Notes: a model not told the origin generated them from the letters alone. Positions 15,874-24,725 are shown, numbered from the stretch's first letter. The stretch is DNA of 39,353 nucleotides from an uncultured Enhydrobacter sp. (GCA_946222995.1 CAMIOS010000022.1:1-39353); one strand, 5' to 3'. Translations and numbers: made by a program.

Positions 15874-17376
15874 ATGAGCGAAAATAAAGCCCCCCTACAA
15901 AAAGAATTATTGGTCGAAGGCTACGAAGTCGTTATTGGTATCGAAATCCATTGCCAGCTTAACACCAACACCAAAATCTTTTCCCCCGCCAGTACTGAAT
16001 TTGGGCAAGAAGCCAACACCCAAGCCAACATCATCGACCTTGCCTTACCGGGGGTGCTGCCCGTGCTAAACAAAGAAGTCGTGGAAAAAGCCGTGATGTT
16101 TGGCTTAGGCGTAAACGCCGAAATCGGCATGATGAACGCCTTTGACCGCAAAAACTATTTTTACCCCGACCTACCCAAAGGCTACCAAATCAGCCAAATG
16201 GCTCACCCCATCGTCGGTAAAGGCTACATCGATATCGTGGTAAACGAAGGCGAAAAAAACGAATACAGCAAACGTATCGGTATCACTCGAGCCCATCTTG
16301 AAGAAGATGCCGGCAAATCAGTACACGACGCTATCCCACAAATGACAGGCGTGGACTTAAACCGTGCAGGCACACCCCTTATCGAAATCGTGTCCGAGCC
16401 TGATATGCGCTCTAGCTTAGAAGCTGTCGCCTACGTCAAAGCCATTCACCAGCTGGTCACTTGGCTAGGCATATCGGACGCCATCATGGCGGAAGGCTCA
16501 TTTCGTGCCGACTGTAACGTGTCGGTGCGTAAACCCGGTGAACCGTTTGGCACACGCAACGAGCTAAAAAACATCAACTCGTTTCGCTTTATCGAAATGG
16601 CAATCAATGCCGAAATCGAACGCCAAATTGACCTCATTGAAGACGGTGGTAAAGTCAAACAAGCCACTCGCCTGTATGATCCTGCGACCAACACCACCAA
16701 AGCCATGCGGGAAAAAGAAGAAGCCAACGATTACCGCTACTTCCCCGACCCTGATTTGTTGCCTGTGCATATTGACCCAAGCAATTTTGAAGCGATTAAA
16801 GCCAAATTGCCTGAGTTGCCTGTCGCCCGCCGTGAGCGTTTTCAAGCGGAGTTTGGCTTACCCGAATATGACAGCCGTATTTTGACCGCCAGCCGTTCGC
16901 TTGCTGATTATTTTGAAAATGTGGTAGCAAAAGTCGGTAAAGATAACGCCAAAATGACGGCTAACTGGGTGATGGGTGATTTACTCGGAGCGTTAAATAA
17001 AGATGAAAAAACCATCGAAGCGTCACCGATTAGCGTGGGGCAATTCGCCAAATTGATGGAACGTATCAAAGACAATACGCTATCGGGCAAACTTGCCAAA
17101 CAAGCCTTTACTGCCCTTTTTGCTAAAGAAGGTGGTGATGGTGATGATGCGGTGGATAACATCATCGCCGATAAAGGCTTAAAGCAAGAAACCGACACCG
17201 GGGCGATTAAAGCCATTGTCGAGGAAGTGTTGAAAAATAACCAAGCGATGGTCGATGAGTACAAATCGGGTAAAGAAAAAGCCTTTAACGGACTGGTCGG
17301 ACAAGTGATGAAAGCCAGTAAGGGTAAAGCCAATCCTGCCCAAGTTAATGAGTTATTAAAAGAATTGATTGGTTAA
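15874..17376 (+). CDS. gatB: Asp/Glu-tRNA amidotransferase subunit B
   Basis: GatB binds Glu-tRNA(Gln), activates the side chain with ATP and receives ammonia from GatA. The 500 residues comprise a kinase-like cradle domain with EIHCQLNT near residue 24, the block EGSFRADCNVSVR at about 207-219, and FPDPDLLPV at about 289-297. A helical domain and a YqeY-like tail (about 350-500) follow. AAGGA precedes the ATG. Codon third positions change in character around base 16750: the upstream part strongly prefers C-ending codons, the downstream part is mixed (see findings). No frameshift is seen. Confidence 0.97.
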   Translation: MSENKAPLQKELLVEGYEVVIGIEIHCQLNTNTKIFSPASTEFGQEANTQANIIDLALPGVLPVLNKEVVEKAVMFGLGVNAEIGMMNAFDRKNYFYPDLPKGYQISQMAHPIVGKGYIDIVVNEGEKNEYSKRIGITRAHLEEDAGKSVHDAIPQMTGVDLNRAGTPLIEIVSEPDMRSSLEAVAYVKAIHQLVTWLGISDAIMAEGSFRADCNVSVRKPGEPFGTRNELKNINSFRFIEMAINAEIERQIDLIEDGGKVKQATRLYDPATNTTKAMREKEEANDYRYFPDPDLLPVHIDPSNFEAIKAKLPELPVARRERFQAEFGLPEYDSRILTASRSLADYFENVVAKVGKDNAKMTANWVMGDLLGALNKDEKTIEASPISVGQFAKLMERIKDNTLSGKLAKQAFTALFAKEGGDGDDAVDNIIADKGLKQETDTGAIKAIVEEVLKNNQAMVDEYKSGKEKAFNGLVGQVMKASKGKANPAQVNELLKELIG

Positions 17377-17379
17377 GGC

Positions 17380-17407
17380 TTGCAAAAATCTGTAAAGTAT
17401 ATATAAT
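17380..17407 (+). promoter_or_regulatory. Promoter for tRNA-Pro
   Basis: -35 TTGCAA (17380-17385), a 16-bp spacer and a perfect -10 TATAAT (17402-17407). The tRNA begins 13 bp after the -10, so the leader would be very short. It starts just past the gatB stop. Confidence 0.75.
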
Positions 17408-17419
17408 AGCTAGCCTATT

Positions 17420-17496
17420 CGGGGTGTAGCGCAGCTTGGTAGCGCACTTGCATGGGGTGCAAGGGGTCGCGAGTTCGAATCCCGCCACTCCGACCA
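17420..17496 (+). tRNA. proL: tRNA-Pro (anticodon GGG)
   Basis: This 77-nt cloverleaf has an encoded CCA. The acceptor stem CGGGGTG/CACTCCG has one G-U pair and discriminator A73. The anticodon loop AUGGGGU carries GGG at 34-36, G37 (the TrmD m1G site) and an A32-U38 pair, as in E. coli ProL. The anticodon stem is CTTGC/GCAAG. It reads CCC and CCU codons. The symbol follows E. coli usage. Confidence 0.97.
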
Positions 17497-17502
17497 AATT
17501 AT

Positions 17503-17538
17503 AAAAAAGGGCTTATCATTAACAATAAGTCCTTTTTT
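17503..17538. terminator. Bidirectional terminator between tRNA-Pro and tmk
   Basis: A 14-bp stem (17503-17516 with 17525-17538, one G-U) and 8-nt loop start in six A and end in six T. It follows the tRNA by 6 nt and the tmk stop (minus strand) by about 25 nt, so it serves both converging units. Confidence 0.88.
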
Positions 17539-17563
17539 CATTCTAAATTTTATCTAGCGATTG

Positions 17564-18181
17564 TTATATTCCAATGGCTGATAATACCCGCGCTTTAACT
17601 AAAGCCACATCACCCTTTGCATCCACTCGGCGAATTCGATCAGCATATAGTTTTGCTTGATAGGCAAAACCTTGATACACACGCTCGAAAAACGCAATTT
17701 GTTCTTGTTCAAAACGGTCAAGTTTACCCCGATTTTTGGCTCGATCCATCCCTTCTAGTACAGGTAAATCAAGCCACACCGTGACATCAGGTAAGATGGG
17801 CACAAAGTTATCTATCAATGATTGAATTTTTGCTAGCTCATCAGTTTTGCCTAAATGCCTTCCAAAGCCTTGATAGGCAAAGGTTGAATCAATAAAACGA
17901 TCACACAATACCCATTTACCCTGTGCTAAGGCAGGTTGAATGACGTTGGCAATATGGTCGGCACGGGCAGCAAACATCAGTAGTAATTCGCTATCGTCTG
18001 TCATGGTCACAGCCGGGTCTAGTAATAAGTTCCGCAGGGTTTCGGCAAATGGGCTACCGCCAGGCTCACGGGTTTGGATAAACGCAATATTTTGTGCGCG
18101 CAAATGGTCAGCCACGGCTTGAATAACGGTAGTTTTACCCACGCCTTCTGTACCTTCAAAGCTGATAAATTTGGCTATCAT
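17564..18181 (-). CDS. tmk: Thymidylate kinase
   Basis: Phosphorylates dTMP to dTDP in dTTP synthesis. The 205 residues hold the P-loop GTEGVGKTT (10-18), the REPGG block at about 38-42 that contacts substrate, DRFIDSTFAYQG in the middle with the DR motif, and the LID region near residue 150. It follows mltG by 8 bp, the common mltG-tmk pairing of gammaproteobacteria, and is probably expressed from the same message. Confidence 0.97.
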   Translation of the reverse strand: MIAKFISFEGTEGVGKTTVIQAVADHLRAQNIAFIQTREPGGSPFAETLRNLLLDPAVTMTDDSELLLMFAARADHIANVIQPALAQGKWVLCDRFIDSTFAYQGFGRHLGKTDELAKIQSLIDNFVPILPDVTVWLDLPVLEGMDRAKNRGKLDRFEQEQIAFFERVYQGFAYQAKLYADRIRRVDAKGDVALVKARVLSAIGI

Positions 18182-18189
18182 AAGTTATA

Positions 18190-19467
18190 TTAATTTCCTT
18201 GAGCTTTCTTTTCGCGCAAGACTCTCAGATAGTCTTGTACCGCTTGGTTATGGTCGGCTAAATTGCTAGTAAACTTATGCCCGCCATTACCCGTGGCGAC
18301 AAAGTAAAGCGAATCGGTGTTGTTCGGCTGCAAGGCTGCCTTAATGGATGCAATACTTGGCAACGCAATCGGTGTTGGTGGCAAGCCATCTATTTGGTAA
18401 GTGTTATAAGCGGTTTTTTCTTCGAGATCAGATTTGCGAATATTGCCATCATAACGATCACCCATGCCATAGATCACCGTGGGGTCGGTTTGTAGCCGCA
18501 TATGTTTCTTTAACCGATTGATAAACACGCCCGCCACTTCACCACGCTCGCTCGGCACGCTGGTTTCTTTTTCGATAATCGATGCCATAATCAAGGCTTG
18601 GTAAGGATTAGCGTATGGTAAATCGGCTTGCCGAGCATTCCAGTTTTGCATTAACGCATCGTATTGGCGTTTGAATAAATCAGTCAACACTTTTTTGTCA
18701 CTACTGCCTTCATTAAAATAATAGGTATCGGGCGAGAACCAACCTTCGAGGTTGCCATTGGGCATATAGTCCGCAGGAATCGGTAAGGCAAGTTTAGCAG
18801 TATCCACGGAATTGCCTTTGATAACTTCGTTTTTGATGCCTTTATTGGCGGTCAAGTGCTGGTATAAATCTTTGGCGGTTTTACCTTCAATAATTTGCAC
18901 TTTGACAAATGCCACTTTTTCGCCTTGTTGTAGTACATCGAGTAATTTGGCAAAACTTGGATTTTCTGGGATTTGATATACGCCAGAATGTAGCGGCTTG
19001 AAGCCTTTGGATTTAACATATAGTTTGGCAAGCGGTGCAACAAATAGCTTTTGTTTTTTATCCCATTGGTCGATCAGCCCGTAATAGGTTTCGCCTTTTT
19101 CAATGGTGATCATTTGTTTAGGCTGTGTCACAGTTGAATATAAGGTGTGATAAAAAGCAAAGGCAAGCCATCCTAACACCAATATAATAAAGCCAAGTAC
19201 CGCTAGCCCGCGAAAACGGTTGGGCTTTTTGTTTCGCCCGGTGACATCATCGGTAAAATCGCGTTTTGAGCGGTCAATCAAATCCATATTGTCGCTGTCG
19301 TTATCGACTTCATTCGTGGTATGAGGTGTTGAGCTTGCTGCGGTCGGTTGAGAGGCGGGGTTCTGGTTTTGGTTAAGGGCGGTGCTGTCACTGTCTACGG
19401 GTGGCGTTGTATTGGCATTAAAGTTGTTGTTAGGGTCTTGGTTAGGCTGATTGGATGATTCGCTCAT
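18190..19467 (-). CDS. mltG: Endolytic murein transglycosylase MltG
   Basis: MltG cleaves nascent glycan strands at the inner membrane and so sets strand length. The 425 residues consist of an 85-residue disordered cytoplasmic tail rich in Asn, Pro, Ser and Thr, one membrane helix at about 87-107, a LysM-like segment near 120-190, and the YceG domain with the catalytic glutamate in ASIIEKET (295-302), GVFINRL and the QTDPTVIYG motif. The cytoplasmic extension is long; E. coli MltG (340 residues) has almost none. It is the first gene of mltG-tmk. Confidence 0.95.
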   Translation of the reverse strand: MSESSNQPNQDPNNNFNANTTPPVDSDSTALNQNQNPASQPTAASSTPHTTNEVDNDSDNMDLIDRSKRDFTDDVTGRNKKPNRFRGLAVLGFIILVLGWLAFAFYHTLYSTVTQPKQMITIEKGETYYGLIDQWDKKQKLFVAPLAKLYVKSKGFKPLHSGVYQIPENPSFAKLLDVLQQGEKVAFVKVQIIEGKTAKDLYQHLTANKGIKNEVIKGNSVDTAKLALPIPADYMPNGNLEGWFSPDTYYFNEGSSDKKVLTDLFKRQYDALMQNWNARQADLPYANPYQALIMASIIEKETSVPSERGEVAGVFINRLKKHMRLQTDPTVIYGMGDRYDGNIRKSDLEEKTAYNTYQIDGLPPTPIALPSIASIKAALQPNNTDSLYFVATGNGGHKFTSNLADHNQAVQDYLRVLREKKAQGN

Positions 19468-19606
19468 GTGCGTTATGATCTTTTGGCAATTTTGTTAGCG
19501 AAAATTTAGCAATTTATCACAAAAATAGCAACCAATTTTACCGCCCTATGCCAAAAGCTTGGACGTTCACGCGGGTTATACCAAAGAAAGGTAAGCTGAT
19601 TTGCAG

Positions 19607-20323
19607 TTATTTTTTGAGTACGAGCATACAGCTAAATGCTTCACAACGTGCGATAGCGATATTCATCCCATTAATGGTTTGGTTGTTAATGGTATCCCCT
19701 GCAAGCATGGATTCAACCAGCGTTGCCCCTGCTTGATTGCCAAGCCAAGCCCGTGCCAGTTGATAGGCGTTAGCGGCGTAGCTTATTGCCAGTTGTTTTT
19801 CTTTAACATGATCAGAGGCACTGGCATAATACCAGCCAAGCTCAATATATTTTGGCGAATCAATGACCTCAAAGTATGGGGCAGTCGCAAGCGTATAGCG
19901 ATATTGGGTAGCAAGATTGCCTGAATAATCAAGACTACGGGTATCTACAGTGGGCAGATTGGGTTTTTTGCCAAATTGGGCGGTCAAAAATTGGTTTACC
20001 GCATTGATATCCTTAACTTTAATGGGATTGATAGGCGTTTGCTGCCATTGGTGAAAGGGGTAACTTACGGGTTTAGGTTTGGCATTGGCAGGTTGGGTGG
20101 TTGCATTGGCCGTACTCGCTGTTGTAGACGCGGTGGAGGTTGTACTTGCGGCGTTCGTGGCAGAATAACGAATGCGTTGCACCAATTGCGATACTTTATC
20201 ACAGCCCGAGATACCGCCAGTTATGAGGATTAATGCGCCTATCATTAGCCCGTGAAAAAGCGCATCAACCATACGCCAACGAGCATGAAACAGCTGAGTG
20301 ATAAAGTAAGCAAAGTTCGTCAT
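19607..20323 (-). CDS. Putative lipoprotein of unknown function
   Basis: This 238-residue protein has a hydrophobic stretch ending in ISGC at Cys41, a plausible lipobox. Starting at the internal ATG at 20272 (Met18) would give a normal 23-residue signal peptide; neither start has a clear ribosome site. A Ser/Thr/Ala-rich simple linker (about 54-85) precedes a domain of about 140 residues that I do not recognise. That domain contains repeated aromatic residues, a Tyr-rich segment (about 155-170) and two C-terminal cysteines that may form a disulphide. It lies upstream of mltG on the same strand, with a 139-bp gap. Only location at the envelope can be inferred. Confidence 0.65.
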   Translation of the reverse strand: MTNFAYFITQLFHARWRMVDALFHGLMIGALILITGGISGCDKVSQLVQRIRYSATNAASTTSTASTTASTANATTQPANAKPKPVSYPFHQWQQTPINPIKVKDINAVNQFLTAQFGKKPNLPTVDTRSLDYSGNLATQYRYTLATAPYFEVIDSPKYIELGWYYASASDHVKEKQLAISYAANAYQLARAWLGNQAGATLVESMLAGDTINNQTINGMNIAIARCEAFSCMLVLKK

Positions 20324-20547
20324 AAGCTATAACGGTGCACAAGTTAACCAAAAGATGCCACTATTGTAACGAAAAAATGTTACTTAACCTAAAATTTTAT
20401 TTGTATCTTGTTGTCCGCTTCTCAAGCAAAATTTGCTATGATAACTTTTAGCTAATAGTTTGGTATCAAAACCATTATTGGTATAACACTTTATGGCTTC
20501 TGATTATTGCTTTTGGCTTATGAGTTTTTAACTTTTTGGGTCGTTTT

Positions 20548-21414
20548 ATGTCTTTTCAAACTATTCATCTGCCTTACATGTGTATGGTGATCGGCAATCC
20601 GATTGCCCATAGCAAATCGCCCCAATTGCACCAAGCTTTTGCCCAGCAAGCTGGGGTAACTTTATCTTATGAAAAGTTACTATGTCCCAACGATAAAGGC
20701 AGCTTTGTGGCCGTGGTTGAAGCATTTTTTGCAGGCGATCAGTCCACAAAAAGCCATCGAGGGGCGAATGTGACCGTGCCGTTTAAAGAAATGGCATTTG
20801 ATCTGGTCAAACAACGAGGCGAGCTATCCGAATACGCCAAAATGGCGGGCGCAGTCAACACCTTGGCATACAAAGACGGTAAACTCTATGGCGATAATAC
20901 TGATGGTCGAGGCTTGGTCACAGATTTGCTGGCAAAAGGGGTGGCATTAGAGGGTAAAAATGTGGCGATTTTGGGCGCAGGCGGCGCAACACGCGGGGCG
21001 ATTTTACCTTTATTACAAGCGGGGGCGAATATTGTGATTTTTAACCGAACAGTTGAAAAAGCCGAAAACTTGGTCGCATTATTTACCCCACTTAAAGTTT
21101 ATCCAAGTCAAAACTTATTGGCTAAAAAATTAGATACACCCCATTTAACAGGCGTGTTTGATGTCATTATCAATGCGACGTCCGCAGGCGCAACAGGGCA
21201 ATCACTCAATTTGCAGGACACAGATATGATCGCTTGCACAGCATACGATATGATGTATGGTAAGCGGACTGAATTTTTACAACATTTTGGGCAATTTTCG
21301 GAGGTGACTTGTTATGATGGTTTGGGCATGTTAATCCACCAAGGGGCATTGAGTTTTGAGTTGTGGACAGGGCAAAAGGTTGACATGGCAAAATTAGGCA
21401 ATCCATTGCAATAA
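20548..21414 (+). CDS. aroE: Shikimate dehydrogenase (NADP)
   Basis: Reduces 3-dehydroshikimate to shikimate in aromatic amino acid and chorismate synthesis. From the ATG at 20548 it has 288 residues; a TTG four codons earlier is possible but less likely. The substrate-binding GNPIAHSKSP block lies near the N terminus, the catalytic lysine is in NVTVPFKE, and GDNTDGRGL and the NADP-binding GAGGATRGA follow. The C terminus has DGLGMLIHQGA. The gene stands alone, divergent from the unknown lipoprotein gene and convergent on yidB. Confidence 0.95.
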   Translation: MSFQTIHLPYMCMVIGNPIAHSKSPQLHQAFAQQAGVTLSYEKLLCPNDKGSFVAVVEAFFAGDQSTKSHRGANVTVPFKEMAFDLVKQRGELSEYAKMAGAVNTLAYKDGKLYGDNTDGRGLVTDLLAKGVALEGKNVAILGAGGATRGAILPLLQAGANIVIFNRTVEKAENLVALFTPLKVYPSQNLLAKKLDTPHLTGVFDVIINATSAGATGQSLNLQDTDMIACTAYDMMYGKRTEFLQHFGQFSEVTCYDGLGMLIHQGALSFELWTGQKVDMAKLGNPLQ

Positions 21415-21439
21415 AAAACCGCCAATGTTGACGGTTTTT
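21414..21439 (-). terminator. Terminator for yidB (shared gap with aroE)
   Basis: AAAAACCGTCA pairs with TGGCGGTTTTT on the minus strand with one T-G wobble, over a 4-nt loop. On the plus strand the same pair is a C/A mismatch, so it fits yidB better than aroE, though it probably serves both. Confidence 0.75.
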
Positions 21440-21459
21440 AACAATACGGAATTACTAAA

Positions 21460-22200
21460 TTAGCTGTTAGGGTGTGATAAATTCGACAATTGCGATAAAA
21501 TATCGTTAATTTCGCTATTGGCTTGTTGTTCTGTGCCTGTGTCCCCGTTTGGCGTTAACTGGTCAAATACTTGGGGCAGCAACTCTGCCATGCCTTGTTT
21601 AACTTCGTTTGTATCAAAACCCGTCTGTTGGGCGACTTGCTGTAAATCCCCTTCATCGAATAATTGTGATACCGCACCTGTGTCAAGCGTTTGGTTTTGT
21701 TGGTCTGTGCTCAGCCAAGAATTGGCATGTTGTCCAAAACCCATATTTTGTATTTTATTTAACGCACCCGACAAGCCACCATTTCGCTGAATAAACATCA
21801 AGGCAAGCGGCAGCAGTGCCGCCATCAACATACCTTTGCCACCAAAACCACCTTGGCTTGGGCTTTGTCCCATGCCCATGCTGTTGCCCATCATGCCACC
21901 GCCTAAAACAGAGCCTAGCACTTGACCGAGCATTCCGCCGCCCATATTACCCATGCCACCTATCCCTGCATTCATGCCCATACCGCTACCTGTGGCCATT
22001 CCGATAACATCGTCAAGCCCAAATCCGTTATTAAGATTAACTCCGCCCATACCACCCATTGGACTGCCGCCGCCAAGCATACCGCCTAAGATATTGCCTA
22101 AACCGCCCATATTATCTTGGCTTTGGGGCATTTGACCACCCATACGGCCTTGGATAGCATTGCTGGCAATTTGTGTGACTAAATTGGTTAATAAGCTCAT
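21460..22200 (-). CDS. yidB: YidB family protein (DUF937), Gly/Met-rich
   Basis: The 246 residues split into a Gly/Met/Asn-rich first half (about 25-125) with many GGM and GMG runs, a hydrophobic helix LMAALLPLALMFIQRNGGLSG at about 129-149, and a C-terminal helical domain with TGFDTNEVKQGMAELLPQVFDQLTPNG, the mark of the YidB/DUF937 family. Family function is unknown. E. coli YidB is about 130 residues, so this member carries an extra low-complexity region. AAGGAAA precedes the ATG. Confidence 0.85.
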   Translation of the reverse strand: MSLLTNLVTQIASNAIQGRMGGQMPQSQDNMGGLGNILGGMLGGGSPMGGMGGVNLNNGFGLDDVIGMATGSGMGMNAGIGGMGNMGGGMLGQVLGSVLGGGMMGNSMGMGQSPSQGGFGGKGMLMAALLPLALMFIQRNGGLSGALNKIQNMGFGQHANSWLSTDQQNQTLDTGAVSQLFDEGDLQQVAQQTGFDTNEVKQGMAELLPQVFDQLTPNGDTGTEQQANSEINDILSQLSNLSHPNS

Positions 22201-22319
22201 GGTTGTTTCCTTAAATGGCTATATAAAGGTAAAGTTACAAAATCGATTGGCACCTAGTTAACAGCGTATTGTATCGCAATGTGCTCAACTTAACACATAA
22301 CGGGTCTAATAGTATGTTA

Positions 22320-22832
22320 TCAAATGACGAAGGGCGAGTGATGGGCGATAATCTTTAATTGTCGCCAGGTATCGGCATCGACTTGGTCTTGCCAAACGAC
22401 AAATCGCACCGTTTTTTCAAACGGCTCAAATACATTCAATTTAAGCACCATCGCGATTCCCATATCGATTACAGCTTGCATCTGGGCTTGATAAATATCT
22501 GTAAGCCTACCAAACGGGGTAAAAAAATACCCTTGTACGCATTGTATTTGCCAGTCATACTCGTTAAGCAAACTTGCTTGCCGTTGCTGACGTCGTTTAC
22601 GATTGGCAGGCGTAACGCTAATTGCTAACAGCTGATGACTGGCAAGTTGATTCACTAGCAAGCTAACGATTACTAATAACCACAATGCGATTTGAAAGCT
22701 ACTGGCTAGAGGTAATAACCCAACCATTGCCATCGTCAAAACGCTAACTGACGTCCATATCGCCCACCGATAATGGCTGGTAGTTAACTGCGTATCAATA
22801 GTGATAAAGGACAAGCGAGAAGCGGCTGACAT
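22320..22832 (-). CDS. ygfX: YgfX-like membrane protein
   Basis: This 170-residue protein has two membrane helices close together (about 24-41 and 46-62) and a cytoplasmic tail of about 105 residues, with a basic segment after the second helix. Size, topology and position directly after sdhE (9 bp) match E. coli ygfX (cptA), the partner of sdhE (ygfY/cptB). In E. coli the pair was once reported as a toxin-antitoxin system acting on MreB and FtsZ; SdhE is now best known as a flavinylation factor. Sequence similarity is weak by eye, so context carries much of the call. Confidence 0.7.
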   Translation of the reverse strand: MSAASRLSFITIDTQLTTSHYRWAIWTSVSVLTMAMVGLLPLASSFQIALWLLVIVSLLVNQLASHQLLAISVTPANRKRRQQRQASLLNEYDWQIQCVQGYFFTPFGRLTDIYQAQMQAVIDMGIAMVLKLNVFEPFEKTVRFVVWQDQVDADTWRQLKIIAHHSPFVI

Positions 22833-22841
22833 AGATATCTG

Positions 22842-23105
22842 CTATTGGTTTGACTCGAGGGCTTTTAACTGTTTGAGCTTGGCGATAAGCGCGGCATATT
22901 CAGGCTTTGGCGGTTGATTAAATAAAAACCAATCAAGCAAATCAGGGTCTTCTTCGCTCATTAGCTGGGCAAAGGTGGCTTGCTCTTCGCTACTTGCCAT
23001 CAAAAAATGGTCACGCACATAGGGGTCAAAATAATAGTCCAATTCTTTTAACCCACGTCTAGCGCGGTAGATGACTTTTCGTTGCTCTAAAGTAGGTTCG
23101 GTCAT
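22842..23105 (-). CDS. sdhE: Succinate dehydrogenase FAD assembly factor
   Basis: SdhE promotes covalent attachment of FAD to SdhA (and FrdA). The 87-residue protein carries the family motif RRGLKELD (16-23), whose RGxxE is needed for flavinylation, followed by a C-terminal helical region with LLDWFLFNQPP. Length equals that of the family (E. coli 88). It lies between a DJ-1/PfpI gene (24 bp) and ygfX (9 bp). Confidence 0.95.
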   Translation of the reverse strand: MTEPTLEQRKVIYRARRGLKELDYYFDPYVRDHFLMASSEEQATFAQLMSEEDPDLLDWFLFNQPPKPEYAALIAKLKQLKALESNQ

Positions 23106-23129
23106 AGTCTTCTCTGATTATATTTATCG

Positions 23130-23714
23130 TCAGTCTAAATAAAAATCAAATTCCATTCGTTTCGCAGTTTCATTTGCCATAGCAATCTTGGATAGCTTGG
23201 CTACCGTATATAGGCTAGCATGAATACCTGATGAAATACCACCTGATGTGATAATTTTGCCATTATCAACATAGCGTTGATTCGTTACCACTTCAATCTT
23301 TGGATAATCTTTTTGAATTTGCGCTACATCCATCCAGTGGGTCGTCGCTTTAAGATTATCCAATAAGCCAATTTTTGCCAGCAAGAATACCCCTGTGCAG
23401 ATAGATAATAGAATGCTTACTTGGTTAGATTGCTGTTTTATCCATTCTAATAATACAGTGTTATGAATCTCAATCTGTTCAGCACCATAACCACCAGGTA
23501 TTACCAAAACATCGATTTTTGGATGGTTGGTCAAATTATAATCTGCCAAAACTGTTAAGCCGTTTCTAGCTTTGATTACGTTATTTTGGCTAATGACAAT
23601 GACATTAAACAGTTTCTCACCTTGTTCGTTTTCAGCTAATGAAAACACTTCAAACGGTCCTGCAAAATCCAATACTTCAACTTCATCAAATAAACAAATA
23701 CCCACTGTTAGCAT
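23130..23714 (-). CDS. DJ-1/PfpI family protein, isonitrile-hydratase-like
   Basis: This 194-residue class I glutamine amidotransferase-like protein begins LTVGICLFDEVEVLDFAGPFEV, typical of the PfpI/AraC-N-terminal branch. The nucleophile-elbow cysteine is Cys106 in SICTGVFLLA, and the acidic residue near 10-11 and the TTHW block near 127 are also present. These fit isonitrile hydratases, but substrate is unknown. The sequence is more A/T-rich in third positions than its neighbours. It has AAGGAAA before the ATG and sits between folP (13 bp) and sdhE (24 bp), so it is probably co-transcribed with them. Confidence 0.85.
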   Translation of the reverse strand: MLTVGICLFDEVEVLDFAGPFEVFSLAENEQGEKLFNVIVISQNNVIKARNGLTVLADYNLTNHPKIDVLVIPGGYGAEQIEIHNTVLLEWIKQQSNQVSILLSICTGVFLLAKIGLLDNLKATTHWMDVAQIQKDYPKIEVVTNQRYVDNGKIITSGGISSGIHASLYTVAKLSKIAMANETAKRMEFDFYLD

Positions 23715-23727
23715 AGATTTCCTTTAC

Positions 23728-24621
23728 TTAGTAATTTATAGAAGTAGTATTACTACAATTGATCGCTTGCCACATGGCTAATCCTGCTTTGGTCGCAGCC
23801 ACATTGTGAGTGCGTACGATACATGCCCCTTGCTGAACCGCAAGTAATCCTGCAACCATACTGGCGATGTCTCTATCAGTCGCTTCATGGGGCAAATTAG
23901 TATGTTTAAGCACTTCACCGACAAAGCGTTTACGTGATAATGCTACCATAACCGGTAGATTAAACGTGTGCAACCGATAAAATTCATTCAGCCATGCCAA
24001 ATTTTGCTGCGCATTTTTGGCAAAGCCAAAACCAGGATCGATAATCAACTTTTCTCGTTTTACCCCACCGGTGACTACCTCATCAATGCGTTGCTGAAGC
24101 TCAGTCAATACATCAGCATACAAATCTTGATAAGTATCTAGCCGATTCATGGTTGTTGGCTCACCGCGCATATGCATGATCATGACAGGTATATCAAGTT
24201 TGGCAGCTGTCGCAACGGCATTGGGACGGGTTAACGCGCGTACATCATTCCAAATTTTGGCGCCGACTTGACTGGCGAGTATCATCACGTTCGGGCTACT
24301 GGTATCAACCGACACCCACACTTGCTCACCAAAGTTATGATTAATCGCTTCAACCACTTTAATGACTCGGTCAATTTCTTCTTGCTCACTCACAGGACTG
24401 GCGTTTGGGCGAGTAGATTCACCCCCCACATCAATAATCGTCGCCCCGTCTTTAATCATCTGCTCGGTGTGACGCAAGCCTTGGTCGATATGATTATATC
24501 GACCACCATCAGAAAATGAGTCTGGGGTGACATTTAAAATGCCCATGATATGGGGATAAGACAAATCAAGCGTTTGATTATGATAATGAATGGCAAAGTT
24601 GGGAATGGGCTGTAACTGCAT
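23728..24621 (-). CDS. folP: Dihydropteroate synthase
   Basis: Condenses hydroxymethyl-dihydropterin pyrophosphate with p-aminobenzoate to dihydropteroate; the target of sulfonamides. The 297 residues carry MGILNVTPDSFSDGG (about 26-40), DVGGESTRP (about 61-69), SVDT near 103, NDVRAL near 124, DPGFGF near 197 and SRKRF near 230, so all substrate loops are present. It heads a probable operon folP-PfpI-sdhE-ygfX. The usual ftsH-folP order is kept, but a terminator separates the two here. Confidence 0.96.
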   Translation of the reverse strand: MQLQPIPNFAIHYHNQTLDLSYPHIMGILNVTPDSFSDGGRYNHIDQGLRHTEQMIKDGATIIDVGGESTRPNASPVSEQEEIDRVIKVVEAINHNFGEQVWVSVDTSSPNVMILASQVGAKIWNDVRALTRPNAVATAAKLDIPVMIMHMRGEPTTMNRLDTYQDLYADVLTELQQRIDEVVTGGVKREKLIIDPGFGFAKNAQQNLAWLNEFYRLHTFNLPVMVALSRKRFVGEVLKHTNLPHEATDRDIASMVAGLLAVQQGACIVRTHNVAATKAGLAMWQAINCSNTTSINY

Positions 24622-24663
24622 GATGTCCGCAATGATTGCTAAAATTTTCTACTATTTTAAGTG

Positions 24664-24702
24664 AAAAACAAAAAAACCGCTATCAAGTTGGTAGCGGTTT
24701 TT
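24664..24702 (-). terminator. Rho-independent terminator after ftsH
   Basis: AAAAACCGCTA (24672-24682) pairs with TAGCGGTTTTT (24692-24702) over a 9-nt loop; on the minus strand a T-rich run follows. It lies 24 bp past the ftsH stop and 43 bp before the folP start. Confidence 0.88.
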
Positions 24703-24725
24703 GGGTAACTCATATTATGGATAGT

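Noticed and set aside
22320..23105. sdhE-ygfX as a toxin-antitoxin system
   Set aside because: The E. coli pair was once described this way, but SdhE is a flavinylation factor and its motif is intact here; a toxin role cannot be supported from sequence.
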